Source: Methylobacterium sp. (GTDB lineage Bacteria > Pseudomonadota > Alphaproteobacteria > Rhizobiales > Beijerinckiaceae). From it: a DNA stretch of 14,585 nt. The stretch's first letter is position 1. Each line of letters opens with the position of its first letter. Under the pieces are notes generated by a model, which had not been told where the DNA came from, did no database searches, and worked only from the letters and a program-made list of their open reading frames with translations. Both the position numbers and the translations under genes were made by a program. Where the stretch lies: NCBI GenBank assembly GCA_021154065.1, contig JAJKJG010000082.1, positions 1 to 14,585 on the forward strand. The letters are read 5' to 3'. Of the stretch, positions 1 to 7,918 are shown in pieces.

Positions 1-158
1 AGGTTGCGGGCCGGGTTCTTCGGGATCACGAGCACGTGGCCGTCGGCGCGCGGCATCACGTCCATGAAGGCGAGCGTGTGCTCGTCCTCGTAGACGCGCT
101 CACTCGGCAGCTCGCCGCGCAGGATCCGGGCGAAGACGTTCGCGGGGTCGTAGGGCAT
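1..158 (-). CDS. HIT family (histidine triad) protein, N-terminal part, cut by window edge
   Basis: Only the first 52 residues are present; the gene runs off the left end. The protein starts MPYDPANVFARILRGELPS and continues through an acidic stretch, FMDVMPRADGH and VLVIPKN. This is the N-terminal half of the Hint/HIT fold (family knowledge: purine-nucleotide phosphoramidate or mononucleotidyl hydrolases). The defining HxHxH catalytic triad lies near residue 100 in this family and is outside the window, so activity cannot be judged. The ATG (156-158 on the plus strand) is preceded on the minus strand by CGGAG about 6 nt upstream, which supports the start. It is the last visible gene of a minus-strand run and lies 129 bp downstream of the acyltransferase gene, so it could share that transcript or have its own promoter in 159-287, where I see no clear promoter. 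Confidence 0.85.
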   Translation of the reverse strand, partial: MPYDPANVFARILRGELPSERVYEDEHTLAFMDVMPRADGHVLVIPKNPARN

Positions 159-287
159 GAGCGCTCCGATATCTTGGCCGGGGCTCGCAGGCAAGAAATC
201 CGGCCTATGGGCCGCGTCCGCGCGCCGGTCATGACGATGCCGCACGCCGCACTCTCATCATGATCGTCACGAAAATCCCGGCGGGCC

Positions 288-1511
<1,224 letters not shown>

Positions 1512-1597
1512 GCGGCGATCGTGTCTTATCGTGCGGCTCGGATAGCCCACGCGTGAACGTTGTCCGCGCCCGAGGGCTGGGGCCAGGCTCCCAAGCC

Positions 1598-1721
1598 CCT
1601 CATCCTGAGGTGCGAGCGTAGCGAGCCTCGAAGGACGCACCCTGCCGATGCAGCGCCGGACCACCGGTGCGTGCTTCGAGGCTCCCCCGGGTCAAGCCCG
1701 GGGTCGCACCTCAGCATGAGG
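1598..1721. repeat. Palindromic intergenic repeat, copy A
   Basis: Two inverted arms bounded by CCTCATCCTGAGG (1598-1610) and CCTCAGCATGAGG (1709-1721). Each arm reads inward as CCTCAT-x-CTGAGGTGCGA, a variable core, GCCTCGAAG and then ACGCA. The left core is short (GCGTAGC); the right core carries an extra inner palindrome (CCCCGGG...CCCGGGG). The arms pair almost completely and would form a long hairpin in RNA. It lies between the phosphodiesterase (stop at 1757) and the acyltransferase (start at 1511), both on the minus strand. A second copy is at 5285-5416. I recognise the arm type as a palindrome common between genes of Bradyrhizobium/Rhodopseudomonas/Methylobacterium-like genomes; that is from memory, not from a search. 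Confidence 0.85.
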
Positions 1722-1756
1722 AAAGTTGGGGTGCCCGACATCTTAGTTGTCGACAG

Positions 1757-2530
1757 TTAGGCCGCGCCCGCGGCCCGAGCAAGATCGGGCCTGAACCCCT
1801 CGAACACCATCTGGTCGGCGTAGAGCGCCGCGCGGCGCCGGTCGGGTTCGGTGCGCACCGTCCAGGCCATCACCGGCATGCGCCTGAGGTGCCGGCACAG
1901 GAAGGGCGCGGCGCAGGGCAGGTCGTGGACCCCCCAGGACAGGAAATCGGGCTCGGTCGCGCCGAAATGCAGGAGGTTTGCCATGTCGTGGCGCTGATCG
2001 CGCGAAAGGTTCTCCCACTCGGCGCCTTCGTAGGCGGTTTGCGCCACGATGCCGCGCGGGATCCGCGGCGCCGTGGTGCGGATCGCCGCGACGACGAAGG
2101 GGTCGAAGGATTTCAGCGCCACCGGGCCCTTGTAGCCCGAAACGACGTCGAGCGTGCGGTGCGTGAGCCGTGGGTCGTTGTCAAACCGGCTCTTGATCTC
2201 GATGACGAGCGGCGTTCGCCCGGCGAGGCGGACGAGAAAAGCCGCAAGCGTCGGGATCCCCTGCGCGGCACCGCGGAGGGCGGTCCCGGCGAGGTCGGCG
2301 GCCTTGCGCTCGCGCACGAGCCCGGTCGCGGCGGTGAGCCGGTCGAGCGTGAAGTCGTGGAACACGACGGCCTCGCCGTCGGCCGTGTCCTGCACGTCGC
2401 ATTCGATCGCGAATCCGGCCGCGATCGCGGCGTCGGCGGCGGCGAGCGTGTTCTCGATCAGGCCGGCCCCCGCGTCATGCAGCCCGCGATGGGCGATCGG
2501 GCGCGCGACGAGCCAGTCCGGCGCGCTCAT
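1757..2530 (-). CDS. Glycerophosphodiester phosphodiesterase (GDPD family)
   Basis: A 257-residue single-domain GDPD, the usual size for cytoplasmic UgpQ-type enzymes, which hydrolyse glycerophosphodiesters to sn-glycerol 3-phosphate and an alcohol. Active-site elements are in place: HRG at residues 14-16, ENT at 26-28, metal ligands E43 and D45 in IECDV, the second catalytic histidine H58 in VVFHD, the IEIK block in mid-protein, and MAWTVRTEPD near the C-terminus. There is no signal peptide, so it is expected in the cytoplasm. Its ATG overlaps the TGA of the RidA-family gene (ATGA at 2527-2530), implying translational coupling. Repeat A lies directly after its stop. ugpQ is a possible symbol, but there are no ugp transporter genes nearby, so I leave it blank. 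Confidence 0.93.
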   Translation of the reverse strand: MSAPDWLVARPIAHRGLHDAGAGLIENTLAAADAAIAAGFAIECDVQDTADGEAVVFHDFTLDRLTAATGLVRERKAADLAGTALRGAAQGIPTLAAFLVRLAGRTPLVIEIKSRFDNDPRLTHRTLDVVSGYKGPVALKSFDPFVVAAIRTTAPRIPRGIVAQTAYEGAEWENLSRDQRHDMANLLHFGATEPDFLSWGVHDLPCAAPFLCRHLRRMPVMAWTVRTEPDRRRAALYADQMVFEGFRPDLARAAGAA

Positions 2531-2997
2531 CGGACCTCGAACATCGCCTCGACCTCGACCGCGGCATCGAGCGGCAGCTCGGCGACGCCGATCGTCGAGC
2601 GCGCGTGCCGGCCGCGGTCGCCGAGCACCGCGACCATCAGGTCGGAGGCGCCGTTCATCACCTGCGCCAAGCCTGCGAAGCTCGGCTCGGCGTTGATGAA
2701 GCCGCCGAGCCGCACGCAGCGGACGATGCCTTCGAGGTCGCCCATCGCGGCGCGCATCTGGGCCAGCACGTTGATGGCGCAGAGCCGCGCCGCCGCCTGG
2801 CCCGCCTCGAGCGCCACCTCGCGCCCGAGCTTGCCCTTATGGGCATCGGCGATCTTGCCGTCCGGGCCGAAGCAGATCTGGCCCGAGACGACGACGAGGT
2901 TTCCGGTGCGAACGAAAGGCAGGTAGTTCGCGACCGGGGCCGCCGCGGCCGGCAGCGTGATGCCGAGTTCCTGCAAACGTCGATCCGTCGCGCCCAT
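2527..2997 (-). CDS. RidA/YjgF/YER057c/UK114 family protein
   Basis: A 156-residue member of the longer (about 150-160 aa) RidA subgroup. It shows LVVVSGQICFGPDGK, the helix with AARLCAINVLAQM, RCVRLGGFINAEPSF, and the C-terminal signature ARSTIGVAELPLDAAVEVEA. R133 in that signature sits where RidA proteins carry the arginine that binds the substrate carboxylate in enamine/imine deaminases. Whether this subgroup is a 2-aminoacrylate deaminase is not certain. The ATG has GGAG 6 nt upstream on the minus strand. It is the first gene of the minus-strand run and is coupled by a 4-nt overlap to the phosphodiesterase. It is divergent from eipB, with 130 bp between them. Confidence 0.92.
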   Translation of the reverse strand: MGATDRRLQELGITLPAAAAPVANYLPFVRTGNLVVVSGQICFGPDGKIADAHKGKLGREVALEAGQAAARLCAINVLAQMRAAMGDLEGIVRCVRLGGFINAEPSFAGLAQVMNGASDLMVAVLGDRGRHARSTIGVAELPLDAAVEVEAMFEVR

Positions 2998-3071
2998 CGC
3001 CTTCTCCGCGCCACCTTTGCCCCTTCTGGCCTATGCGGATAAGCGGAGCAAGGGCGCGCGGCGCCCAAGCG

Positions 3072-3100
3072 TTGCCGCGACTCGCGGCGCGGCTTATCGT
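3072..3100 (+). promoter_or_regulatory. Candidate sigma-70-type promoter for eipB
   Basis: TTGCCG (3072-3077), a 17-nt spacer and TATCGT (3095-3100). Each hexamer matches 4 of 6 of the TTGACA/TATAAT consensus. Transcription from about 3107 would leave a roughly 20-nt leader containing the eipB ribosome site GGAAGGAG. In high-GC DNA such matches occur by chance, so this is only a candidate. Confidence 0.3.
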
Positions 3101-3127
3101 CCGTAATCTCGAACGGAAGGAGACAGC

Positions 3128-3973
3128 ATGCGGGTCCTGTGGACCGCCGTCCCGGCGCTCGCCGCCCTTGTTGCGACCGGCCTTGCCGCGACCGGCTTTG
3201 CCGCGAGCGCCGCGCCGATCTCGCTCGCGCCGCACCGGGTCGTCTACGACCTGTCGCTCGCCAAGGCGACCGGCACGCGCGGGGTCGAGAACGCCCGCGG
3301 CCGCATCGCCTTCGATTTCCTCGGCGACAACTGCGAAGGCTACGCGCTCACCTACCGCCAGGTGACGGTGCTCGAGAGCGGCGAGGTCGGGTCGAAGACC
3401 TCCGACATGCGCACCGCCACATTCGAGGCCGGCGACGGGCGGAGCTTCCGATTCCGGACCGATTCCGAGATGGAGGGCGCGGCGGGAAAGAAGCTCGACG
3501 GCGACGCCGAGCGCCGGGGCGACGGCCTCGCGGTCCGGCTGAAGCAGCCGAAGCCCGAGCGCTTCACCTTCGGCGACGACCCGCTGTTCCCCTCCGACCA
3601 CATGAAGCGGCTGATCGCGGCGGCGCGGGCCGGCGAGACCACCTTCTCGATCAAGGTCTTCGACGGCTCCGACGACGGCCACAAGGTCTACGACACCCTC
3701 GCCGTGATCGGCCGCCGGCTCGAGCCGGGCGCCGAGGAGGCGATCGAGGCGCCGCTGCGGATCGCGGCGATGCAGAAGCTCGCGCGCTGGCCGGTGACGC
3801 TCAGCTATTTCACCCCCGGGCGCGGCGAGCAGACCCCGGTCTACACGATCACCTTCGAGCTCTACGAGAACGGCGTCAGCCGGGCCCTCAAGCTCGACTA
3901 CGGCGAGTTCGCGCTGAAGGGCGACGTCGCCCAGTTCGAGCTGAAGGAATCTGCCGGCGCCTGTCAGCGCTGA
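3128..3973 (+). CDS. eipB: Cell envelope integrity protein EipB (DUF1849), periplasmic
   Basis: A 281-residue exported protein of the DUF1849 family. Residues 1-29 form a signal peptide (MR, an Ala/Leu-rich core, ASAA before cleavage). The mature part starts PISLAPHRVVYDLSLAKATG and contains GRIAFDFLGDNCEGYALTYRQ, the SEMEGAAGKKLDG block and a C-terminal ELKESAGAC. In the Brucella homologue EipB the protein folds as a beta-spiral in the periplasm, supports cell envelope integrity, and has one conserved disulfide. Here there are exactly two cysteines, C69 and C279, one near each end of the mature protein, as expected for that bond. The start is supported by GGAAGGAG just upstream (3115-3122). 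It converges on dinB; the stop codons are 25 bp apart. Confidence 0.93.
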   Translation: MRVLWTAVPALAALVATGLAATGFAASAAPISLAPHRVVYDLSLAKATGTRGVENARGRIAFDFLGDNCEGYALTYRQVTVLESGEVGSKTSDMRTATFEAGDGRSFRFRTDSEMEGAAGKKLDGDAERRGDGLAVRLKQPKPERFTFGDDPLFPSDHMKRLIAAARAGETTFSIKVFDGSDDGHKVYDTLAVIGRRLEPGAEEAIEAPLRIAAMQKLARWPVTLSYFTPGRGEQTPVYTITFELYENGVSRALKLDYGEFALKGDVAQFELKESAGACQR

Positions 3974-3978
3974 GGCGG

Positions 3979-4003
3979 GATGACGGCTCGAAGAGACGTC
4001 ATC
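3979..4003. terminator. Hairpin between convergent eipB and dinB stop codons
   Basis: GATGACG (3979-3985) and CGTCATC (3997-4003) form a perfect 7-bp stem with an 11-nt loop, starting 5 nt after the eipB stop and overlapping the dinB stop. There is no T-run on either strand, so it is not a classic intrinsic terminator, though it could mark the shared 3' end. Confidence 0.3.
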
Positions 4004-5267
4004 GCGCTCTGAAGGCGAGGCCGCGCTGGACTGCGGCCTCTCCGAACTTCTCGCGCAGACGATCGACCGCCGCCTCGCGCTTTGCGTCGCGCACCACCTC
4101 GGGATCGGCGAGGTCGCCGCGATCGGCCTCGGCGGCGTCGCGCAGGTCGGCTGCGCCGACGCCGATGAGGCGGAAGGCGGTGCCGTCGCATTCGGCCTTA
4201 AGCAGCCGGAGCGACGCGTCGTAGAGCCGGCCGGCAAGCTGCGTCGGCGGCAGCCCCGAGGCGGTGCGCGTGCGCAGCCGGAATTGCGCGTCCTTGAGCT
4301 TGAGGACGACGCTGCCGCCGGCAAGGCCTGCCGCCTTCAGCCGCCGCGACACCCGCTCGCACAGGCGCCACAGGACCGCCTGCAGCTCCTCGAAGCCGCG
4401 GAGGTCAGCGTCGAAGGTGGTCTCGGCCGAAACGCTCTTCGTCGCCCGCTCCGGGCGCACCGGCCGCGCATCCTCGCCGTTCGAGAAGCGAATGAGCTCG
4501 GCGGCTTCGCGCCCGAGCAGCCGGGTGAGATCGGCGAGCGGCGTGCCGCGCACGTGGCGCAGATGGCTGATGCCGAGCTTCGACAGCCTCGCCTGCGCCG
4601 CAGCCCCGATGCCCGGCACGACGGCGACGGGCAGATCGGCCAGCCGCGCCGCGGTCTCGGCCCGGCCGATGATCGAGAAGCCGCGCGGCTTCTCGAGGTC
4701 CGAGGCGAGCTTCGCCAGGAACTTGTTGTGCGACAGCCCGACCGACACCGTGATGCCGATCTCGTCCTCGACGCGTCTCGCGAAGCGGACCAGCGTCATG
4801 GCCGGGCCTGCATGGTGCAGGCGCTCGGTGCCGGAGAGGTCGAGGAAGGCCTCGTCGATCGAGACCGGCTCGACGAGCGGGGTGAGCTCCAGCATCAGGG
4901 CGCGCACCTCGCGCCCGACGCGGCGGTACTTGTCGATGTTCAGGGAGACGACGACGGCGTCGGGACAGGCCTGCAGGGCCTTGAACATCGGCATCGCCGA
5001 GCGCACCCCGAACGTCCGCGCCACGTAGCAGGCCGCCGCGACGACGCCGCGCCTGCCGCCGCCGACGATCACCGGCCGGCTCGTCAGGCTCGGATCGTCG
5101 CGCTTCTCGACCGTGGCGAAGAACGCGTCGCAATCGACATGCGCGATCGACAGCGCATCACGCTCCGGATGGGCAAGCAGGCGCGGCGAGCCGCAGAACC
5201 GGCAGCGCCGGGCAGCGGGCTCCGCTTCGCGCAGGCAGTCGCGGCAGAGGGGGAGACTGTTCGTCAG
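3999..5267 (-). CDS. dinB: DNA polymerase IV (Y family) with N-terminal zinc ribbon; apparent CTG start
   Basis: Error-prone translesion polymerase of the DinB family, about 422 residues. Catalytic acidic residues are D45 and D47 (HVDCDAFF) and D138-E139 (SIDEAFLD). F50 occupies the steric-gate position that excludes ribonucleotides. The PMFKALQACPD, KYRRVGREVR and VPGIG helix-hairpin-helix segments are intact, and the little-finger domain follows. An N-terminal extension holds C8-x2-C11 and C22-x2-C25, a small zinc ribbon that I recall from other alphaproteobacterial DinB proteins. No ATG, GTG or TTG exists in frame between repeat B and this ribbon. CTG at 5267 lies 5 nt after GGGAGGG (5273-5279 on the minus strand), so I take CTG as the start. 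The alternative is TTG at 5342, inside repeat B. Upstream on the same strand is the DUF3572 gene. No LexA-type GTTC-N7-GTTC or GAAC-N7-GAAC box was found nearby. Confidence 0.93.
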   Translation of the reverse strand: MTNSLPLCRDCLREAEPAARRCRFCGSPRLLAHPERDALSIAHVDCDAFFATVEKRDDPSLTSRPVIVGGGRRGVVAAACYVARTFGVRSAMPMFKALQACPDAVVVSLNIDKYRRVGREVRALMLELTPLVEPVSIDEAFLDLSGTERLHHAGPAMTLVRFARRVEDEIGITVSVGLSHNKFLAKLASDLEKPRGFSIIGRAETAARLADLPVAVVPGIGAAAQARLSKLGISHLRHVRGTPLADLTRLLGREAAELIRFSNGEDARPVRPERATKSVSAETTFDADLRGFEELQAVLWRLCERVSRRLKAAGLAGGSVVLKLKDAQFRLRTRTASGLPPTQLAGRLYDASLRLLKAECDGTAFRLIGVGAADLRDAAEADRGDLADPEVVRDAKREAAVDRLREKFGEAAVQRGLAFRAR

Positions 5268-5284
5268 AGCAACCCTCCCATGCC

Positions 5285-5416
5285 CCTCATCCTGAGGTGC
5301 GACCCCCGGGCTTGACCCGGGGGGGAGCCTCGAAGGACGCAACCCTGCCGGTGCAACGCCCCGCCGCCCGTGCGTGCTTCGAGGCTCAGGCTTCGCCTTC
5401 GCACCTCAGTATGAGG
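5285..5416. repeat. Palindromic intergenic repeat, copy B
   Basis: Same architecture as copy A: bounded by CCTCATCCTGAGG (5285-5297) and CCTCAGTATGAGG (5404-5416), with arms ending GCCTCGAAG and ACGCA facing inward. In this copy the left arm carries the long core (CCCCCGGGCTTGACCCGGGG type) and the right arm the short core (AGGCGAAGCCT type), the opposite of copy A. It fills nearly all of the gap between DUF3572 (stop at 5443) and the dinB start at 5267, leaving 17 bp before dinB. Confidence 0.85.
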
Positions 5417-5442
5417 CGATCTGTGTGAGCCCACGGCCGCGC

Positions 5443-5760
5443 CTAATCCGGGAATTCGGTCGGCGACAGCAGGTGCCGCGCCGCCATGACGCTCTCCGGA
5501 TCTGCCCCGATTTCGCCCGCGAAGGCGACGAGAAGCTCCTCGTCGGAGACGAGATAGTCCATGAGCCCGGCCAAGAACCCTGGCGACCGCGCCGCCGCCC
5601 GCAGGGTCTCGGGCGACAGCCCCGAGACCTCGAGGAAGCGCGTCAGCCGCTCCGGCGAACCGCCGAGGAAGGCGAGGGCCTCGATCGCCATCGCCTGCGC
5701 CCGCGCCTCGTCCATGGCGGCGGGGCGCCTGTCGGGTCGATAGCGGGGTTTGCCATTCAT
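5443..5760 (-). CDS. DUF3572 family protein
   Basis: A 105-residue protein with no known biochemical function. It shows the family core as three short helices: AMAIEALAFLGGSPERLTRF, LEVSGLSPETLRAAARSPGF, then LMDYLVSDEELLVAFA and the PESVMAARHLL tail. A basic N-terminus (KPRYRPDRR) precedes the domain. There is no signal peptide or membrane segment, so it is probably cytoplasmic. The start is taken as ATG at 5760 with weak GAGA upstream; TTG at 5763 or ATG at 5715 (MDEARAQAM) are alternatives. It is divergent from divK (90 bp between starts) and upstream of dinB on the same strand. I recall the DUF3572-divK-pleD neighbourhood as conserved in Hyphomicrobiales, which hints at a housekeeping role but says nothing of mechanism. 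Confidence 0.85.
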   Translation of the reverse strand: MNGKPRYRPDRRPAAMDEARAQAMAIEALAFLGGSPERLTRFLEVSGLSPETLRAAARSPGFLAGLMDYLVSDEELLVAFAGEIGADPESVMAARHLLSPTEFPD

Positions 5761-5850
5761 CAATGAGTCTCGGCTAAGACATCATCCGGCGAAATGGGGG
5801 CGGGGTGAAGGGCGGGCGCGGCTCGCCCTTGGCCCGGCGGGACAGCCATC

Positions 5851-6219
5851 ATGAAGAAAACCGTTCTCATCGTCGAGGACAACGAGCTCAATATGAAGCT
5901 CTTCAACGACCTCCTCGAGGCGCATGGCTACGCCACCTTGAAGACCGGCAACGGCATCGAGGCGCTCGAGCTCGCCCGCGCCCACAGGCCCGACCTCATC
6001 TTGATGGACATCCAGCTTCCCGAGGTCTCCGGCCTCGAGGTCACGAAGTGGCTGAAGGAGGACGACGACCTCAAGGCCATCCCGGTCATCGCGGTCACCG
6101 CCTTCGCCATGAAGGGCGACGAGGAGCGCATCCGCGAGGGCGGCTGCGAGGCCTATCTGTCGAAGCCGATCTCGGTCGCGAAGTTCCTCGCGACCGTGCG
6201 CACCTATCTCGGCGAGTGA
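5851..6219 (+). CDS. divK: Single-domain response regulator DivK
   Basis: A 122-residue stand-alone receiver domain, the size of Caulobacter DivK. Receiver residues are complete: acidic pocket E9-D10 (LIVEDNELN), phosphoacceptor D53 ([12 protein letters not shown]), T83 (AVTAFAM) and K105 (LSKPI). In Caulobacter and Brucella, DivK is phosphorylated and dephosphorylated by polar kinases such as PleC and DivJ. It acts through DivL and CckA to control CtrA, and also acts on PleD. It is followed by pleD after 7 nt, so the two are almost certainly one transcript. The start is the only sensible ATG; GGGA lies about 10 nt upstream and is a weak ribosome site. The 87-bp gap to DUF3572 contains no TTAA element, so no CtrA site is visible in front of it. 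Confidence 0.96.
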   Translation: MKKTVLIVEDNELNMKLFNDLLEAHGYATLKTGNGIEALELARAHRPDLILMDIQLPEVSGLEVTKWLKEDDDLKAIPVIAVTAFAMKGDEERIREGGCEAYLSKPISVAKFLATVRTYLGE

Positions 6220-6226
6220 GGCCATC

Positions 6227-7600
6227 ATGACCGCCCGCGTCCTCGTCGTCGACGACATCTTCCCGAACGTCAAGCTGCTCGAGACGAAGCTCAGCGCCGA
6301 GTATTTCGACGTCGTCACGGCGATGAACGGGCCCGACGCGCTGGCGCTCTGCGAGCAGGGCCTGTGCGACATCGTCCTCCTCGACGTCATGATGCCCGGC
6401 ATGGACGGCTTCGAGGTCTGCCGGCGGCTCAAGAACGCGCCGCTGACCGCGCACCTTCCAGTCATCATGGTGACCGCTCTCGACCAGCCCGGCGACCGGC
6501 TCAAGGGCCTCGACGCCGGCGCCGACGATTTCCTGACGAAGCCGCTCGACGATACGGCGCTGATGGCGCGCGTCCGCAGCCTCGTGCGCCTGAAGGCGGT
6601 GACCGACGAGATGCGCACCCGGGCCATGGCCTCGCGCGATTTCGGCATCGGCGACCCGTTGGCGGCGGCGGTCGCGGAAACCGGCCTCAACGCCAAGCTG
6701 CTCCTCGTCGACGACCGGGCGAGCTCCCATGAGCGGCTCGCCGCCGCGCTCGGGCAATACCACCGCGTCGAGGTCGAGCGCGACCCGCACCAGGCCCTCA
6801 TCAAGGCCGCCGAGGGCTCCTTCGAGCTCATCCTCGTGAGCCTCGACCTCGTCGGCTATGACGGCTTGCGGCTGTGCAGCCAGCTGCGCTCGCTCGACCG
6901 CACCCGCAACGCCGCCGTCGTCATGATCGCCGAGGCCGACGACAAGGCCCGCGTGCTGCGCGGCCTCGATATCGGCGTGCACGATTTCCTCGTCCGTCCG
7001 GTCGACCGCAACGAGCTCGTCGCCCGGGTCCGCACCCAGGTGCGCCGCAAGCGCTTCTCGGACTCGTTGCGCTCGACGGTGCAGACGTCGATGGAGCTCG
7101 CCATCACCGACCCGCTGACCGGGCTGCACAACCGGCGCTATCTCGACAGCCATCTCGGCGCGCTGTTCGACGAGGCGGCGTCGCGCGGCCGGCAGATCTC
7201 GGTGCTTCTCCTCGACATCGACCGCTTCAAGGCGATCAACGACTCCTACGGCCACGACGCCGGCGACGAGGTGCTGCGCGAGTTCGCGGTCCGGGTCCGG
7301 GCCCACACCCGCGGCATCGACCTCCTGGCCCGCTACGGCGGCGAGGAGATCGTCGTCGCGGTGCCGGACACGGCGGTCGACGGCGCCGAGGCCGTCGCCG
7401 AGCGCATCCGCGAGCGCATCGAGGCGACGCCGTTCCCGATCCACCGCGGCACGCGGGCGATCCCGGTGACGGTCTCGATCGGCGTCGCGGCCCGCGAGGC
7501 CGGCGACACCGCGGCCGGCGAGATGCTGAAGCGCGCCGATCTTGCCCTCTACCGGGCAAAGCAGCAGGGCCGGAACCGGGTGATCGCAGCCGCGGCGTGA
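6227..7600 (+). CDS. pleD: PleD-type response regulator diguanylate cyclase (REC-REC-GGDEF)
   Basis: A 457-residue protein with the Caulobacter PleD layout. The first receiver (about 1-120) has D9-D10, phosphoacceptor D53 (LLDVMMPGMDG) and a KP motif. The second, adaptor receiver (about 160-280) has Ser205 where the phosphoacceptor Asp would be, in line with a non-phosphorylated dimerisation domain. The GGDEF domain starts at ITDPLTG (from residue 293). The active site reads GGEEI (371-375) instead of GGEEF. The inhibitory I-site RxxD (R362-D365) is present five residues before it, so product inhibition by c-di-GMP is expected. It makes c-di-GMP from two GTP on phosphorylation, controlling pole development. 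It is 7 nt downstream of divK, with GTGAGG as a ribosome site overlapping the divK stop. Confidence 0.95.
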   Translation: MTARVLVVDDIFPNVKLLETKLSAEYFDVVTAMNGPDALALCEQGLCDIVLLDVMMPGMDGFEVCRRLKNAPLTAHLPVIMVTALDQPGDRLKGLDAGADDFLTKPLDDTALMARVRSLVRLKAVTDEMRTRAMASRDFGIGDPLAAAVAETGLNAKLLLVDDRASSHERLAAALGQYHRVEVERDPHQALIKAAEGSFELILVSLDLVGYDGLRLCSQLRSLDRTRNAAVVMIAEADDKARVLRGLDIGVHDFLVRPVDRNELVARVRTQVRRKRFSDSLRSTVQTSMELAITDPLTGLHNRRYLDSHLGALFDEAASRGRQISVLLLDIDRFKAINDSYGHDAGDEVLREFAVRVRAHTRGIDLLARYGGEEIVVAVPDTAVDGAEAVAERIRERIEATPFPIHRGTRAIPVTVSIGVAAREAGDTAAGEMLKRADLALYRAKQQGRNRVIAAAA

Positions 7601-7601
7601 C

Positions 7602-7651
7602 CCCTCTCCCGCTCGCGGGACAGGCCGAGTCGCGAAGCGACCGGGTGAGGG
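7602..7651. repeat. Clover-leaf palindromic repeat directly after pleD
   Basis: The outer arms CCCTCTCCC (7602-7610) and GGGTGAGGG (7643-7651) pair with one T-T mismatch. They enclose the hairpins CCCGC-TC-GCGGG (7608-7619, which competes with the outer stem for its first three bases) and GTCGC-GAA-GCGAC (7629-7641). It starts 2 nt after the pleD stop. The CCCTCTCCCG...GGGTGAGGG pattern is one I recognise as a widespread proteobacterial intergenic palindrome. There is no T-run, so its role could be mRNA 3'-end protection rather than termination. Confidence 0.7.
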
Positions 7652-7672
7652 CCGGACGGCTAAAGCTTAATA

Positions 7673-7687
7673 TTAACAACCAATTAA
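7673..7687 (+). promoter_or_regulatory. Candidate CtrA-binding box (TTAA-N7-TTAA)
   Basis: TTAA (7673-7676), 7 nt, TTAA (7684-7687) gives the exact spacing of the CtrA recognition element of alphaproteobacteria. A further TTAA lies at 7667-7670, and CTTAAT (7666-7671) with ATTAAG (7683-7688) makes the block an inverted repeat. It is a striking AT-rich island in GC-rich DNA, 72 bp after pleD. The next feature on the plus strand is the structured stretch 7700-7918. CtrA is the output of the DivK pathway encoded just upstream, but binding here is inference. Confidence 0.4.
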
Positions 7688-7699
7688 GCCCGCCCGGAG

Positions 7700-7918
7700 G
7701 GCCTTGTCCCATTGTGCCGGACGGGCCCGGCTGTACCTTGCGCTCAACGGCCTCGGTGCGGCATCGCCCGAGGCCCACACCAGCCCTACGGGTGCTCAGG
7801 TCCGCCGCATCTCCTGGGTATTTCGTGGGCTAGGCCGGCTTGGGGGCGGTTCGTGCCTCCTCATCGCCGCTCCCAGCCGGCCACCAATTCAAAAGGGCGC
7901 CCGAGAGGGCGCCCTTTT
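7700..7918 (+). ncRNA. Possible structured small RNA between pleD and rpmG
   Basis: This stretch has no convincing protein. A TTG-started frame from 7704 and a GTG-started one from 7712 both read through the terminator into rpmG antisense. It does have ordered structure. There is a hairpin at 7749-7775 (GGCCTCGG/CCGAGGCC plus two inner pairs). A long hairpin at 7833-7882 pairs GGCCGGCT with AGCCGGCC, and after one bulged T pairs GGGGGCGG with CCGCTCCC. Nine nt later a perfect terminator follows at 7891-7918. An AT-rich CtrA-like box lies just upstream. A transcript of about 200-220 nt would fit. It matches no RNA family I recognise (not SRP RNA, tmRNA or RNase P; 6S RNA cannot be excluded). 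GC-rich DNA forms hairpins by chance, so confidence is low. Confidence 0.25.
7891..7918. terminator. Bidirectional intrinsic terminator
   Basis: A perfect 12-bp stem with a GAGA loop: AAAAGGGCGCCC (7891-7902) and GGGCGCCCTTTT (7907-7918). Both strands end in a T4 run, so it can stop rpmG transcription (minus, stop codon 26 bp away) and anything coming from pleD on the plus strand. This is the clearest intrinsic terminator in the window. Confidence 0.9.

Noticed and set aside
1667..2926. 419-codon plus-strand frame opposite the phosphodiesterase and RidA genes
   Set aside because: It starts in repeat A and runs antisense through two recognisable genes; its Arg/Ala/Pro-rich translation has no domain.
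6095..7444. 449-codon minus-strand frame opposite pleD
   Set aside because: Shadow of pleD, whose motifs are unambiguous.
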